Source: Mesostigma viride (taxonomy: Eukaryota > Streptophyta > Mesostigmatophyceae > Mesostigmatales > Mesostigmataceae). Taken from it: a stretch of DNA of 64,000 bases. The position numbers and the translations under genes are program-made. Below, one piece after another: positions 19,265 through 28,644 of the stretch. The DNA lies in NCBI GenBank assembly GCA_009746045.1, contig RPFO01000300.1:1-64000 (forward strand). The letters run 5' to 3'. Position 1 is the first letter of the stretch. Every line of letters starts with the position of its first letter. The notes under the pieces were generated by a model. The model ran no database searches. It worked only from the letters and a program-made list of their open reading frames with translations, and was not told the origin of the DNA.

Positions 19265-20038
19265 CGCCGTCGAGCGATCTGGTACGCCCTGTCTGCGTCA
19301 CCCCGTGGATCTCGAACGGCGGAGGCGCCACCATGTCCATCGCCGCCCTCCCCCCATCCGTCCGCCCGCCATCGCCGCCTGTCCTGCCATCCGTCCGCCC
19401 GCCATCGCCGCCTGTCCCGCCATCCTCGCCGCCGCGCGCGTGACCGGCGACTGCAACACCGCGTTCGTCCCGTCGTAGAGTTGCTCTCCGATCACCTTGG
19501 ACGCGTCGAACGCCGCGCGCCCGCCGCGCGCCGCCGCGGACAGAGCCGACGACGCCTGCGCGCCCACCTTGGACCAGTCGACGCCCGCGAGCGGGTCGAG
19601 CAGTTTGGCGGCGTGCATCGCGCCCGCTCTCTGCTTCGTCGAGGACGCGTTCGCCGCCAGCGAACACAGCGCCTCGCGCGAGAGCGCTACCAAACTCGCG
19701 GCGGGCTGTTGGGTGAGCGTGGAGACGATCTCGATCAATCGCCGTTGCGTGTCGGGGCCGCCCGCCAGGCCCTGGCGACACAAGCCCGAGATCGTGCGGC
19801 CGACGATCTCGTCGCCCAGCAGGAGACAGAGGGACGGTTTGGCCGCTTTCTGCAGGAATTCGGCGGGCAAGTCGGGGTACATGGCCGCGACGACGCGCGC
19901 CATCTCGTCCCTCTTGAGCGTCTTTCCGACGCCGCTCGCGCAGGACCCGACGCTCTCCCGCACCCAGCTCGCCACCTTGGCCGGGACGGCCTTGCCGCCC
20001 TCGTACAGCGAAAGTAACACGTTGCCCGGGGTTGTCAT
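19194..20038 (-). pseudogene. Gene B, copy 2: truncated and fused to gene A sequence
   Basis: The ATG at 20038 and first ~250 codons match gene B. Unlike copy 1, the GCGCGCCCGCC stretch at about 19515 keeps the frame, but a missing base in the Met/Gly repeat near 19355 changes it. At 19278 gene B sequence ends; the frame then runs through 14 bases of filler into gene A sequence and stops at 19194 (SRIWNEMPEKVGG). The Gly-rich and tail regions of gene B are lost. Confidence 0.75.
19265..19278. other. Duplication junction with 14-base filler
   Basis: Between GTCCATCCC (end of copy 1) and CTGGTACGC (start of copy 2) lies a short stretch found at neither outer edge of the duplication. That pattern is typical of end-joining, not of homologous unequal exchange. 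Confidence 0.7.
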
Positions 20039-20058
20039 GACATCAATGTTGTATACGA

Positions 20059-22002
20059 TCAAGTCAGATATTTTTCGTCAACGCGGAATGAGTCCGGTCT
20101 TGTCACTCTGGCCGACTCGTTTCGGATCGCTTTGATCTTTTTGTTGATCTGATTAAGTTTATTATTGTGCGCTGTTGGATCTCGCGAAGGGTCGTATTTG
20201 GCATTGTCCATCTCGTTCAGAAGTTTGTGGACTGCTTCTAATTTCGATTTGACATCATCGCTGAACCCCGGCACTCTGTGCAATGCCGCCCGCGCATCTG
20301 TTACGAATTTCTTTACCGACATCGTCTTCGCATCCGTCGGCGATGGAAATTTGCTCAAAAACGATAATGTGACTTTCGCCAATGACGAGGCGTCGGCTGC
20401 ACTCTTTTCACGCTCGATCCTATCCTGACGCGCGACGCCTTCCGCCTCCCTTCTGATCGTATTTATACCCTTAAGCACCAAATTCATCCTGATCACGTTC
20501 TTCTCATGTTCGAACGGGTCGTTAATAATTTTATCAACCAATGTTTCCAGCCCCCCCCTTCTAACGTCGTATTGGAACTTTTCATCCGAACGTAATAAGG
20601 ATTTTAAGTTCTCGGCTAGTGTTTTTACGTCGTCCGCGTTGGTCGATTTCTCGATATTCACTGGTATGTGGGACAAGGCGTCGATCGTCTTCTGTCCGTG
20701 CAGTGAGGCGTTTCCCGGATTGGGATCACCGGAGCCAGGATCGCCGTGTAGGAGATAACCGATCGTGCCACCCGTGAGTGCGTCCACCGTCCCCCCCACA
20801 AGTTTAGCCGCGTGTACAAGTCCACGTGGAAGACTGCGTGCTAGTTCGATCAACGCTGTTACGTCCTCCGCTGTCGCGTGAGCTCCCAAAGGATTGTCCA
20901 ATATTTCATTGGCCGTGATGGTAAGCGCTTCGGCAATGGCCTTTTGTTGTTCCGGGGTTTTCCCTGACATAAGTTCATACGCTTCACGTTCGAATTCTCC
21001 TCCGACCTCTTTAATACGTGTCATATCGATATCGGGAGATATCGCCGAAGATACTGTACGATTAAAGGGGACGCCATCCATTATCGACTTGACGAGTTGT
21101 TGTCCTGCGTCACGTAACGCGTCGTCCTCTGTGTACAAAGGAGACGAACTTTCGAAAGCCGATCCCGTCTTACTAGGGTCGCGAAACATAGAGCGCAGCG
21201 ATTCCAGGATTTTATCGTATTGGCCTTGTGTCACGTTGGATTTATTCAACGCGTCCTCGTATTCAGATACCTTTGTCAATATATATCTCCTATCATCAGA
21301 TGCTATACCTCTAAAAAACTCGTCACCGTTAATTTCGAGCACGCCGTCAATAAATTCTACACCCTTAGCCACTGTTTCGTCCGTATCAGAACCTGCGGCA
21401 GACGACCCCGCTCCACCCGCGGACGAACTCGCGCCAGCCGACAGGTCATGGCCCGTGCCGACCGCGGTCGAACTGGTAGAGGTGCCTGCGGCGGGCTTGG
21501 GCGCGTCCTCGCTCCTCTCGTTGCCGCCCGAGTCGCCCGCCCCGTGCACCGGACGGAACCCCGGGTAGATCGGCGCCATCACGCGCTCAAAGTCCGACGG
21601 AAGCATCATCGGAGGCATCTTCGTACCGTAGTCCAAATCCAGGCGAGACGGCATACGAACCAGCTCCCCGTCCTCCGTCGTCACCCCCGGCCACCCGCCC
21701 CCCTCGCTCGCGTACACCGAGTTCAACGACGGCGGAACCGAAAGACCCTTGCGTCTCTCCACCTCCTCGACCGCGCGCATGATCCGCGCAAGCACGTCGC
21801 GGTCCACCATAACCACCCCGAAGTCCTCTGCCTGCCGCGCCGTGATGTCGCCGTACGGGACGGGCGGCGGTACGGCCTCGGCGGTCGGCTCGACGGGGGC
21901 GGCGTACCCCTCGTTCGCGTACTTGGCGAAGTGCTCGTCGAAAATGTGCGGAGAAAAACCGTCGCCTCCTTGCACGTGCTGCAGGTACCGCGCGAGGCTC
22001 AT
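20059..22002 (-). CDS. Gene E, intact copy: large helical protein
   Basis: 647 residues. Layout: N-terminal ~200 with Pro-rich loops (PTAEAVPPPVPYGDI), a Ser/Gly/Ala linker (SAGASSSAGGAGSSAAGS), then about 430 residues of soluble helices with GVLEINGDEFFRGI, RGLVHAAKLVGGTVDALTGG and KVTLSFLSKFPS. No TM, Cys pattern or catalytic signature seen. The first ATG follows AATGATAA. It ends 20 bases before the gene B start on the same strand and is likely co-transcribed with it. Size and composition suit a structural or tegument-like protein; no family recognised. Confidence 0.8.
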   Translation of the reverse strand: MSLARYLQHVQGGDGFSPHIFDEHFAKYANEGYAAPVEPTAEAVPPPVPYGDITARQAEDFGVVMVDRDVLARIMRAVEEVERRKGLSVPPSLNSVYASEGGGWPGVTTEDGELVRMPSRLDLDYGTKMPPMMLPSDFERVMAPIYPGFRPVHGAGDSGGNERSEDAPKPAAGTSTSSTAVGTGHDLSAGASSSAGGAGSSAAGSDTDETVAKGVEFIDGVLEINGDEFFRGIASDDRRYILTKVSEYEDALNKSNVTQGQYDKILESLRSMFRDPSKTGSAFESSSPLYTEDDALRDAGQQLVKSIMDGVPFNRTVSSAISPDIDMTRIKEVGGEFEREAYELMSGKTPEQQKAIAEALTITANEILDNPLGAHATAEDVTALIELARSLPRGLVHAAKLVGGTVDALTGGTIGYLLHGDPGSGDPNPGNASLHGQKTIDALSHIPVNIEKSTNADDVKTLAENLKSLLRSDEKFQYDVRRGGLETLVDKIINDPFEHEKNVIRMNLVLKGINTIRREAEGVARQDRIEREKSAADASSLAKVTLSFLSKFPSPTDAKTMSVKKFVTDARAALHRVPGFSDDVKSKLEAVHKLLNEMDNAKYDPSRDPTAHNNKLNQINKKIKAIRNESARVTRPDSFRVDEKYLT

Positions 22003-22026
22003 TTATCATTCTCCCGACATAAAAAA

Positions 22027-22319
22027 ATGGACTTCCTGTTCGTACCCGCCGGAGACCATCCCGTCACCCACGGACGCGTGTCCAAATGGGACCGCGACCG
22101 CGTGTTCCGCTCTCTGCTCCAATGCGACGACCCCGTCGCCCTCCGCCACGGAAATTGCTGCGACGCGCGCGTCCTCGCCAATCCTCGCGCCAGGGAGGAC
22201 GGACTCCCCTTGAACCTCTCCGCGACGCGCGCGTTCCAGACCCCCGTGCACGGCGACGTCGTCGCGCCCGGGCTCACGATGAGCGTTTGGACGGACCACC
22301 TCGCCGCCCCAATAAGTGA
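22027..22319 (+). CDS. Gene D, copy 2 (frameshift near the end)
   Basis: Same as copy 1 up to about 22310, where a CCCCC run is one C shorter, so this copy reads past the expected stop. Only one copy can be right at this site. The end given is the equivalent of the copy 1 stop. Confidence 0.5.
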
Positions 22320-22446
22320 TCGCACGCCGGATCCCCGAAATCGAGTCGGTCGTGGCCGCGCGCACGGACGCGCGCGTCTACGACCGATACGAGAACGGCG
22401 ACCCTCGATCGATCACGCGAGGGTCATTGACCAAGGACGAGTGCGT

Positions 22447-22611
22447 TTACTTCTTCCACTGGGCACGGGCCTTCTGAATGGCCTGCTTGTAGGTGCCGCC
22501 GCGCCCCTGGTCCCACGTCTTCATGACGAGCTGGACCCACGGGTTCCTGGCGGCCGAACCGGGCCGGCGACGGATGCAGCCGTTGGGACGCCTCGGACGT
22601 CTCGCGACCAT
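22447..22611 (-). CDS. 54-residue basic protein, copy 2
   Basis: Identical in sequence and setting to 17494-17658: Arg/Pro-rich lead, then NPWVQLVMKTW and a Lys-rich end. Confidence 0.7.
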   Translation of the reverse strand: MVARRPRRPNGCIRRRPGSAARNPWVQLVMKTWDQGRGGTYKQAIQKARAQWKK

Positions 22612-22675
22612 CGTATCTTTCTATCAATCCGTTGCGATATTTTTTTGGACGCGTACAGCATTACGACGTGGCGTC

Positions 22676-23821
22676 ATGACCAAGGACAACATGTACGCGC
22701 CGGGGCTCGCGGACGAGCTCGCGCTGATCCCCACGAAACGCGTGCGTGTCGATTACAGGATCCGAGAGGAGCCCCATACGAAGGAGTTCCCTCTCGAGGT
22801 CCACTACAAATTCCTGCGCAAGACATTGTACCTGTGGATCCCGATCCCGAGCGGGTACTCCTCCGGCCTGACGAAAAAGTTGAGGGAGGAGCGGCCGCCG
22901 TACAACGACCTCGCGTACGTGCAGATCGACAGCCGGAAACGGGACAAGGCGCACACGCCGCCCGGGAAGGAGAACGAGGCCGAGCGACTGCGGAACAACT
23001 ACCTGTACCTCGAATGGTTCTACGTCCGTCCGCAGCAGTTTCGCGGGGACAGTACCAGCACGGAGAGGGCCTCGCTGGCGGGGCTCGGCAAGAAGCTCTT
23101 GTGCGCGGCGATCTTCCTCATGGTCGAAAAGGGGTTCGTGACGGACCCGGCCACCGCGGTCATCGGACTGGAGGCAGGCGGGGGACACTGCGAGATGTCG
23201 AAGGACTCCAAAAAGCGCAAGGCGCTCACCATGTCCGACGAGGACTTGCGCAAGTACCTCTTGCAGCACAAGGCCACGAACCGATACGTCGAGGTCACGA
23301 CGAAGAAGATGAAGACGGAGGAGGACAAGGCCAAGTTTCGACGCACGACGGTGTGCGAGATCGAGGACAACCGCGAGCTCGCGGGGTACTACCGCCACCA
23401 GTACGGCTTCGAGATCTTCGACGATAGCAACGGCCTCGGGTTCCTGATGGAGGCGCCCTTGATGACCGTCATCGGCAACTGTGGCGACACGTACAGGAGA
23501 CCGGACGCGTTGCCCGACTTGACGGCGGCGCACGCGCTGCCGGCCACGAGGACGACGCGGTCCGCGTCGAGTGCGCCCACGGCCGCTCGGACACCGGCGC
23601 CGGTGCCGGTGCCGACGCAGGCCGCGAGGGCGTTGACTCGTCGCATCCGCGCGCCTCCTCCTCAGCTCCCGCCCCCGCCCCCGCCCCCTCCGCCTTTGCC
23701 GGTTCCTGTAAGGAGACCCGCGAGGAAACGGAAACAGCCGCCGGCGCGGAGGGTGACGCGGTCGCAGACGCGGCCGCGGACGAAGGCGCAGACGCGGTGG
23801 CGCCTGACAGCGAGGACTTGA
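22676..23821 (+). CDS. Acetyltransferase-like (GNAT) protein, copy 2
   Basis: Identical to copy 1 through the catalytic-looking part and the Pro-rich stretch. One C fewer at about 23743 changes the tail from an acidic Ala/Asp-rich end to an Arg/Thr-rich one and gives a stop at 23821. The acidic version in copy 1 looks more like a real protein tail. 3' end lies 36 bases from the convergent gene A stop. Confidence 0.6.
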   Translation: MTKDNMYAPGLADELALIPTKRVRVDYRIREEPHTKEFPLEVHYKFLRKTLYLWIPIPSGYSSGLTKKLREERPPYNDLAYVQIDSRKRDKAHTPPGKENEAERLRNNYLYLEWFYVRPQQFRGDSTSTERASLAGLGKKLLCAAIFLMVEKGFVTDPATAVIGLEAGGGHCEMSKDSKKRKALTMSDEDLRKYLLQHKATNRYVEVTTKKMKTEEDKAKFRRTTVCEIEDNRELAGYYRHQYGFEIFDDSNGLGFLMEAPLMTVIGNCGDTYRRPDALPDLTAAHALPATRTTRSASSAPTAARTPAPVPVPTQAARALTRRIRAPPPQLPPPPPPPPPLPVPVRRPARKRKQPPARRVTRSQTRPRTKAQTRWRLTART

Positions 23822-23857
23822 CACACGCTAACCCGACGTGTCGCGCGCAAAATGGAT

Positions 23858-25118
23858 TCACGTTTTTTTCCAACGAAACGGCAACCAGTCCTCGATAGAA
23901 GACCACGCTACGTCCTTAAAGAGATCTTTAACGGCTTCAGCGTACCTTAAAGCGCCAATATCCTCGTTAATGACCCTATCACCGATTCCTTGTGTGACGT
24001 AATCGCGGTACGCCTTCGCCTTGTTCTTTATGTTGAACCGCTCGACGGCAGGGTCGTATAAAAGTTCCTTCACTGCAGCCTCTACGCCCTTCCGCGCGTT
24101 GCCGTACAGCTTCTTGTCGGCACGCCCTCTTCTCCCCCCGTGTTTTTTATCCACCAACCTTCTCCGGCATCTCGTTCCAAATTCTCTAGACCTTTCTCCT
24201 TTCGAATGATGTCCATCCCCTCTTTCGTGATGCGATCTTCGTAAGCCTTCGCGTCCCTATCCGCGTCTTTCTCGAATATTACGCGCCTCAATCCCCTACT
24301 CCCCTCCCTGACCCCCAACATACCTCCGCTCACCGCCACCAACTTCGCACTTTGCTCAATATCACGTTCCGGATGCAACAAAGCCAAAAGACTCGTCACC
24401 CATATGGGTACGGGGACGCCCGCAAGATGGAAAAACATGGGGATCATGTTTGCATAAATCCATCCCTGCAACCGCGGGTTTTTTAATCCGGCGGTTCTGA
24501 TACCCACCAAGGCTTGCATCATCCAAAGCACGGGTCGAGGTAATCCATCGAGAAGCCGCTCGATGTAGGGAAACGACGAAACAAATATGGCGACGTCTCC
24601 AGACGCGTCGATGACCTTTTGGACGACCAGTTTGATCTTGTTCATCACCCGCGAGGGGATCATCCGTCGCAAGAACTTGAACCGCTGGCCGACCTTCAGG
24701 CGACCCGACACGAGCGCACACAAATCCTCCTTGGACCGCTGTCGGAACTCCGACTCGGGTTTGCTCGCGAGCAACGCCGCGATGGACACGAGCTGGTCGC
24801 GCGTCACGCCGCCCGCGGACACGAGCGTCTGCGTGCACGCCTGCTCGCTCAGCTTATCCATGACCGCGCCCCCCAACTTGCGACAGAGGTCGTCCTTGTG
24901 CATCGAACGGACCTCGGACGCCGGCGTGTCGGGGAACAGCAGGCGGAACAGGCCTACCGCGTCGCGTTTCGTCATGCCCTTCACGATGCCGTCGGAACAG
25001 TACACGGCCGTGTCGGATCGTCGTCGCGCGTCGACGTCGCTTCGTGCAACGCCGCTAACGCTTTTGGCCTATGCGCAGTTGTTTGTTTGGGCTTCTTTAC
25101 CGATTTGGGAGGGGACAT
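23858..25118 (-). CDS. Gene A: helical domain shared with gene B, plus membrane region (two frameshifts)
   Basis: The ATG at 25118 opens a Lys-rich leader (MSPPKSVKKPKQTTAHRPK), behind TATTATAG. A frame change near 25015 leads into GMTKRDAVGLFRLLFPDTP and HKDDLCRKLGGAV, then KEDLCALVSG, the same helical repeat as gene B. It continues with hydrophobic stretches (PRPVLWMMQALVGI and IPMFFHLAGVPVPIWVTSLLALL), a helical tail, a second frame change near 24125 (ACGCCC), and ends DVAWSSIEDWLPF. About 418 residues. Probably membrane-associated and structural; unidentified. Confidence 0.65.
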
Positions 25119-25156
25119 GCTTTATTCATTCCTATAATACGAAACGATACAAATTT

Positions 25157-25926
25157 TCACCGAGGCGGGATCGTGACGGTGGGCGCCTTGGCCTTGCCCT
25201 TGCTAAGAAACTTGTCTAAACTGTGTTTCGGGTTCGCGGACGGCCGCGGACGTTTCAACGTCAACTTGGCCTGTTCCGCGTCCCGCCGCTTCTTCGACTC
25301 CGCCGGGTCGCGGATCGTGGGCTCGCGCACGACCGCGTCCCTCTTCGTCCTCCGCGCCTTCTCGTTGATCTCGTACACGCAATGCACCTGCTGTATGACG
25401 TCCATCGTGAACGGAGGGTCCAACACGCGATGCAGCTCGAACGGGTCCGCCCCTCGGAACTCCTCGATCGTCATGTCCCCGCCGAACATCTTCAAGCACG
25501 TCCGCGGCGGAGCGGGACGCACTCCCGGGAAAGCGCGCCGCTCGCGGCTCGGGTTCGACCGCCACAATTTCAGCATCATGTCGAACAGCCACATGTTCCG
25601 TAGTTCCCTCTGCGCCCCCGACGTGTCCATGTTGTAGCTCTTGGCGCACGCGAATCCGCAGAACACGCCCTTCACCAAAAACCCTTGCCCGGCTTGTACC
25701 CCACGGGCAGCACCGCCGGGACCCCGTCGAACGGGTGGCAGCAGTGCCAGCAGCACACGTCCGTCCGTTCCGGCCACGTGTCGCGACGTCCCTTCTCCAG
25801 CAAGGCGCGTAACGGCGCGGCGCGCAACACGCGGTAGGGCGCCCCGTCCGAGATCGCCGGGCCCGTCTCGGCCCCGTCCATCTCGGCCTCGTGCTCCTCG
25901 AAGTCGTACTCGGGGAGGTCGTCCAT
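25157..25926 (-). CDS. VLTF2-like late transcription factor, FCS zinc finger (frameshift)
   Basis: About 256 residues. After an acidic N-terminus comes CCWHCCHPFDGVPAVLPVGY, then after a frame change near 25680 (AAAAA run) GVFCGFACAKSYNMD. C-x2-C ... C-x3-C with HPF, P-x-x-LP and F-C-x-x-x-C-A-K-x-Y is the FCS/MYM-type finger of the poxvirus A1/VLTF2 family shared across Nucleocytoviricota. The C-terminal half is basic. It should act with the VLTF3 homologue at 60.6 kb in late transcription. The start follows four bases after the stop of the upstream gene. Confidence 0.85.
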
Positions 25927-25929
25927 TCC

Positions 25930-26844
25930 TCAGTCCCTCTTCTTCGCGGCCGCGGCGTCGAACGTGTAGTGGGCCGTCCCGCCGGAACCGAGCGACTCCG
26001 TCACCGATCTCGAATCGTACACCACGGTTTTTCCGTCGCCGAAGATGACGCGCAGGAAACAGGGCGGGTCCGACGAATCCCCTCCTCCTTTCTCGACGTC
26101 CGCCTCGCCCTCGCCCTCGCCCTCGCTCACGTCCCGGTCCTCCCACGGAGAGGGCGCGGACAGCCGGCCTCGCCTCGGGCGCCGGCCCAAGGCTCGCAGG
26201 GCGCGGCGACTCGACTTCTCGATCTCCGCGTGTCTCCACAGGGCCCAGACGAATTGAGGCAGACCCGCGGACGCGTAGAAGTCGCCGAGCGGACCCAGAC
26301 TTCTCGCCACGCACCGTGTGCAGTCCTCGTCCTCCGCGTGCGGACGAGACCGTCCGAACGTCGCCGACAGAACCTTGCGCGAGAGCCGCGTCCTCGCGTC
26401 GACCGGGGGTCGCACCGTCTCCGTCTCCTCTTCATCTTTCCAGGGGGGGAACGAAATACGACACGACAGAGGGTACGTCACCAAGAACGACTCGGCGCCG
26501 CGGCGGAACGACACGGACAGGCTGCCCGGGGGGAGCCCGGCGGTGCGCGTCTCGGCGGAGAGCCGGTTCGACACGCCCCATTCGCACGCGAGGTCGTATC
26601 CCGTCGCCTCCCCCCACTCATCCCTCGCGGCGGCGGCGGCCCACCAATCGCGGAACCGCTCCGTCACATCGAACCACGCGTCGTGGTCCGACACGTACGC
26701 GCGATGGATCACGACGGCCGACCCCGAGTCGATCGGCGCGCCGATTCGGCGGCCCAGACGGCACGCGACCCGCCACAGCCGCGCGACCATTGTCAGCAAC
26801 GCGAACAGGAGGGACGCCATCACGGACTCCGTGATCGCGATCAT
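25930..26844 (-). CDS. Hypothetical protein with N-terminal hydrophobic helix
   Basis: 304 residues. Residues about 5-22 (TESVMASLLFALLTMVA) form a signal anchor followed by arginines. The middle is rich in Trp and Arg (FRDWWAAAAARDEW), with CTRCVA near 175, then an acidic Gly/Glu repeat and a strand-rich end. No family recognised. It lies four bases before the VLTF2-like gene, so both are probably on one transcript. Confidence 0.7.
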   Translation of the reverse strand: MIAITESVMASLLFALLTMVARLWRVACRLGRRIGAPIDSGSAVVIHRAYVSDHDAWFDVTERFRDWWAAAAARDEWGEATGYDLACEWGVSNRLSAETRTAGLPPGSLSVSFRRGAESFLVTYPLSCRISFPPWKDEEETETVRPPVDARTRLSRKVLSATFGRSRPHAEDEDCTRCVARSLGPLGDFYASAGLPQFVWALWRHAEIEKSSRRALRALGRRPRRGRLSAPSPWEDRDVSEGEGEGEADVEKGGGDSSDPPCFLRVIFGDGKTVVYDSRSVTESLGSGGTAHYTFDAAAAKKRD

Positions 26845-26847
26845 CGT

Positions 26848-27432
26848 TCACGCATTCCGCAGAACATCTTTCAGCGCCGGGGAACGAAGCGACGACGGGT
26901 CCGTGCGGTACGTCGTGCGGACGTACCGCTTCACAGAGTCCTCGACCGCGGGCGCGGCGGGCGCAGGCGAGGCGACGGAGGACTTGCGACTCGGCGCACG
27001 GGACGGGGCAGGGGCGGGTTTCGGAGGGGGCAACGGAGGCTCCTCCTCCTCCTCCTCTTCCTCTTGCTCGGGTTCCTCGTCCTCTTCCTCGGGATCGTCG
27101 TCGAACTCGTCTTCCTCCTGGTCCTCGTCCGGCGGGGACTCGTCCTCCTCGTCTTCCTCCTCGAATCGCACGTCCTTGGGGGGCGGCTCCTTGGACACGC
27201 GGTGGGCAGGGGCGAGGGATTTGGACGTGCGGACGGCCTTAGTGGTGGCGGAGGACGACGACGACGATGGAGTCGACGCCGGCGCGCGCGGACGCAACGT
27301 GAGGTCCTCGAACCACGAGTCGGATCCGGACTTGGCCGTCTTCAGAGGCATGGCGAGTCTTCTACCCCAGACGCGGCACTTATTTTTGGACCGGACGAAC
27401 GCGCCTTCACGGTTGCCCGTGTCCATCGCCAT
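26848..27432 (-). CDS. Acidic low-complexity protein
   Basis: 194 residues; the start could also be the ATG at 27351 (MPLKTAKSGSDSW). The middle is a Glu/Asp block of ~60 residues with Pro, flanked by Ser/Thr- and Pro/Ala-rich parts. A short C-terminal helix (SLRSPALKDVLRNA) ends it. Disordered; may bind basic proteins. The stop is three bases from the next gene. Confidence 0.6.
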   Translation of the reverse strand: MAMDTGNREGAFVRSKNKCRVWGRRLAMPLKTAKSGSDSWFEDLTLRPRAPASTPSSSSSSATTKAVRTSKSLAPAHRVSKEPPPKDVRFEEEDEEDESPPDEDQEEDEFDDDPEEEDEEPEQEEEEEEEEPPLPPPKPAPAPSRAPSRKSSVASPAPAAPAVEDSVKRYVRTTYRTDPSSLRSPALKDVLRNA

Positions 27433-27493
27433 GTCTCTGGCAGCCGCGAACGAGTCAGAGGGGAGAGGAGGGGAGGGAGGGGAGGCGATACAT

Positions 27494-28110
27494 CGAAAAG
27501 TTCGGGCTATGCGGATAGCCCGAACTTTTGGGATAGCCCGAACTTTTCGCGAAAATCGCTAGCGAAAACGCAAACTACGACCCAAACTTTTCGCCATCTC
27601 CGAGCCATTTGAAAAGTTCGGGCTATGGTTCGGGCTATCGATTTTTAGCCCGAACCCGACCATTTCTTCCCTTGGACGGGTGTGCGCATGCCTTGGTGCT
27701 TGCCTTCTCTTCTCTCTCTCTCCTTTCCCAACACATAAAATATACATGGATATGGTATATACGATTGTCCTATTCCCAACACATATAAAATAGAGACATT
27801 GCTAACACATAAATATTTACGTGTTAGGAACATGGCTATATGTATATATGTGTTAGGAATAGGTCTATATTTTATGTGTTAGGAAAGAGAGAGAGAGAAA
27901 AGGACAAGGCATACACCATCCACCCCGTCCAAGGGAAGAAATGGTCGGGTTCGGGCTATAAATCGATAGCCCGAACCATAGCCCGAACTTTTCAAATGGC
28001 TCGGAGATGGCGAAAACTTTGGGTCGTAGTTTGCGGTTTCCCTAGCGATTTTCGCGAAAAGTTCGGGCTATCCCAAAAGTTCGGGCTATCCGCATAGCCC
28101 GAACTTTTCG
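27494..28110. mobile_element. Foldback / MITE-like element with ~200-base inverted arms
   Basis: The left arm (from 27494) and right arm (to 28110) are near-perfect inverted repeats for about 210 bases, then weaker inverted repeats to the centre near 27805. Each arm begins CGAAAAGTTCGGGCTAT and contains several copies of AAAAGTTCGGGCTAT in both directions, so arms can also fold on themselves. The AT-rich centre repeats CTAACACATA. There is no transposase, and no clear target-site duplication (left flank GATACAT, right flank TGGACCG). Non-autonomous foldback elements are known from giant virus genomes; this one's family is unknown. Confidence 0.85.
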
Positions 28111-28223
28111 TGGACCGCTCGACCCGATCGCGAACATGTCGAACGCCGCACTCGTGCTCGAAAGGGAGATACTAGTTAGAGGCTCGAGATGGGTGCCACA
28201 GGTACGCGGTCACGTTCGAATAT

Positions 28224-28412
28224 ACGCTTTATTCCATAATATGATTGCATTTGTATACACAATCAAGCATACAATCCTGACCGTTGAACTGTTACGTTAG
28301 CTGTATCTGACGGCGGGGAAAGCATGAGCAGAATCGCTCCGACCCCTTGGTACGATGACACGTGTCCGACGATATGGTATCGGGAACATGGTTACCGCCC
28401 GACGCGCGTATG
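28224..28412. repeat. Direct repeat, copy A
   Basis: About 190 bases starting ACGCTTTATTCCAT and including GTTGAACTGTTACGTTAGCT and GGAACRTGGTTACCG. Diverged but colinear with 28441-28632. Confidence 0.75.
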
Positions 28413-28440
28413 TGCTAAACATGCAACAATGTTCCAAAAT

Positions 28441-28632
28441 ACGCTTTATTCCATCATATACTCGCTCTGGCATACACAATCAAGCACGCAATTACGACTG
28501 TTGAACTGTTACGTTAGCTAGATCTGATGGCGGAGAAGGTCGGATGAGAAACCATCCGACCCCCCTCATACAATGACGCGTGGCCGAGGAGATGGTACTG
28601 GGAACGTGGTTACCGTCTCGCGTGTATATACG
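28441..28632. repeat. Direct repeat, copy B
   Basis: Second copy, ending just past the stop of the KilA-N gene. Both copies are probably derived from the 3' flank of a KilA-N gene, suggesting loss of a third gene copy. Confidence 0.7.
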
Positions 28633-28644
28633 CGTATCATACGC

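Larger units (their letters stand above)
19279..24222. repeat. Tandem duplication, copy 2 (about 4.94 kb)
   Basis: Same order as copy 1. Gene E is intact here. Gene D lacks one C near its end, and the acetyltransferase-like gene lacks one C at about 23743 compared with copy 1. Confidence 0.95.
27433..28644. other. Gene-free region with foldback element and direct repeat
   Basis: About 1.2 kb with no credible gene. It is AT-richer than its surroundings and holds a 617-base foldback element and a diverged ~190-base direct duplication, listed separately. Confidence 0.8.

Noticed and set aside
21220-23427. 735-codon plus-strand frame
   Set aside because: Runs antisense to gene E and out of frame through the acetyltransferase-like gene; Arg/His-rich shadow.
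27840-28097. 85-codon frame in the foldback element
   Set aside because: Built entirely from the inverted arm and AT core; no protein-like features.
27494-28110. CRISPR-like array
   Set aside because: Repeats are inverted and nested, spacers are not of constant length, and no cas genes exist.
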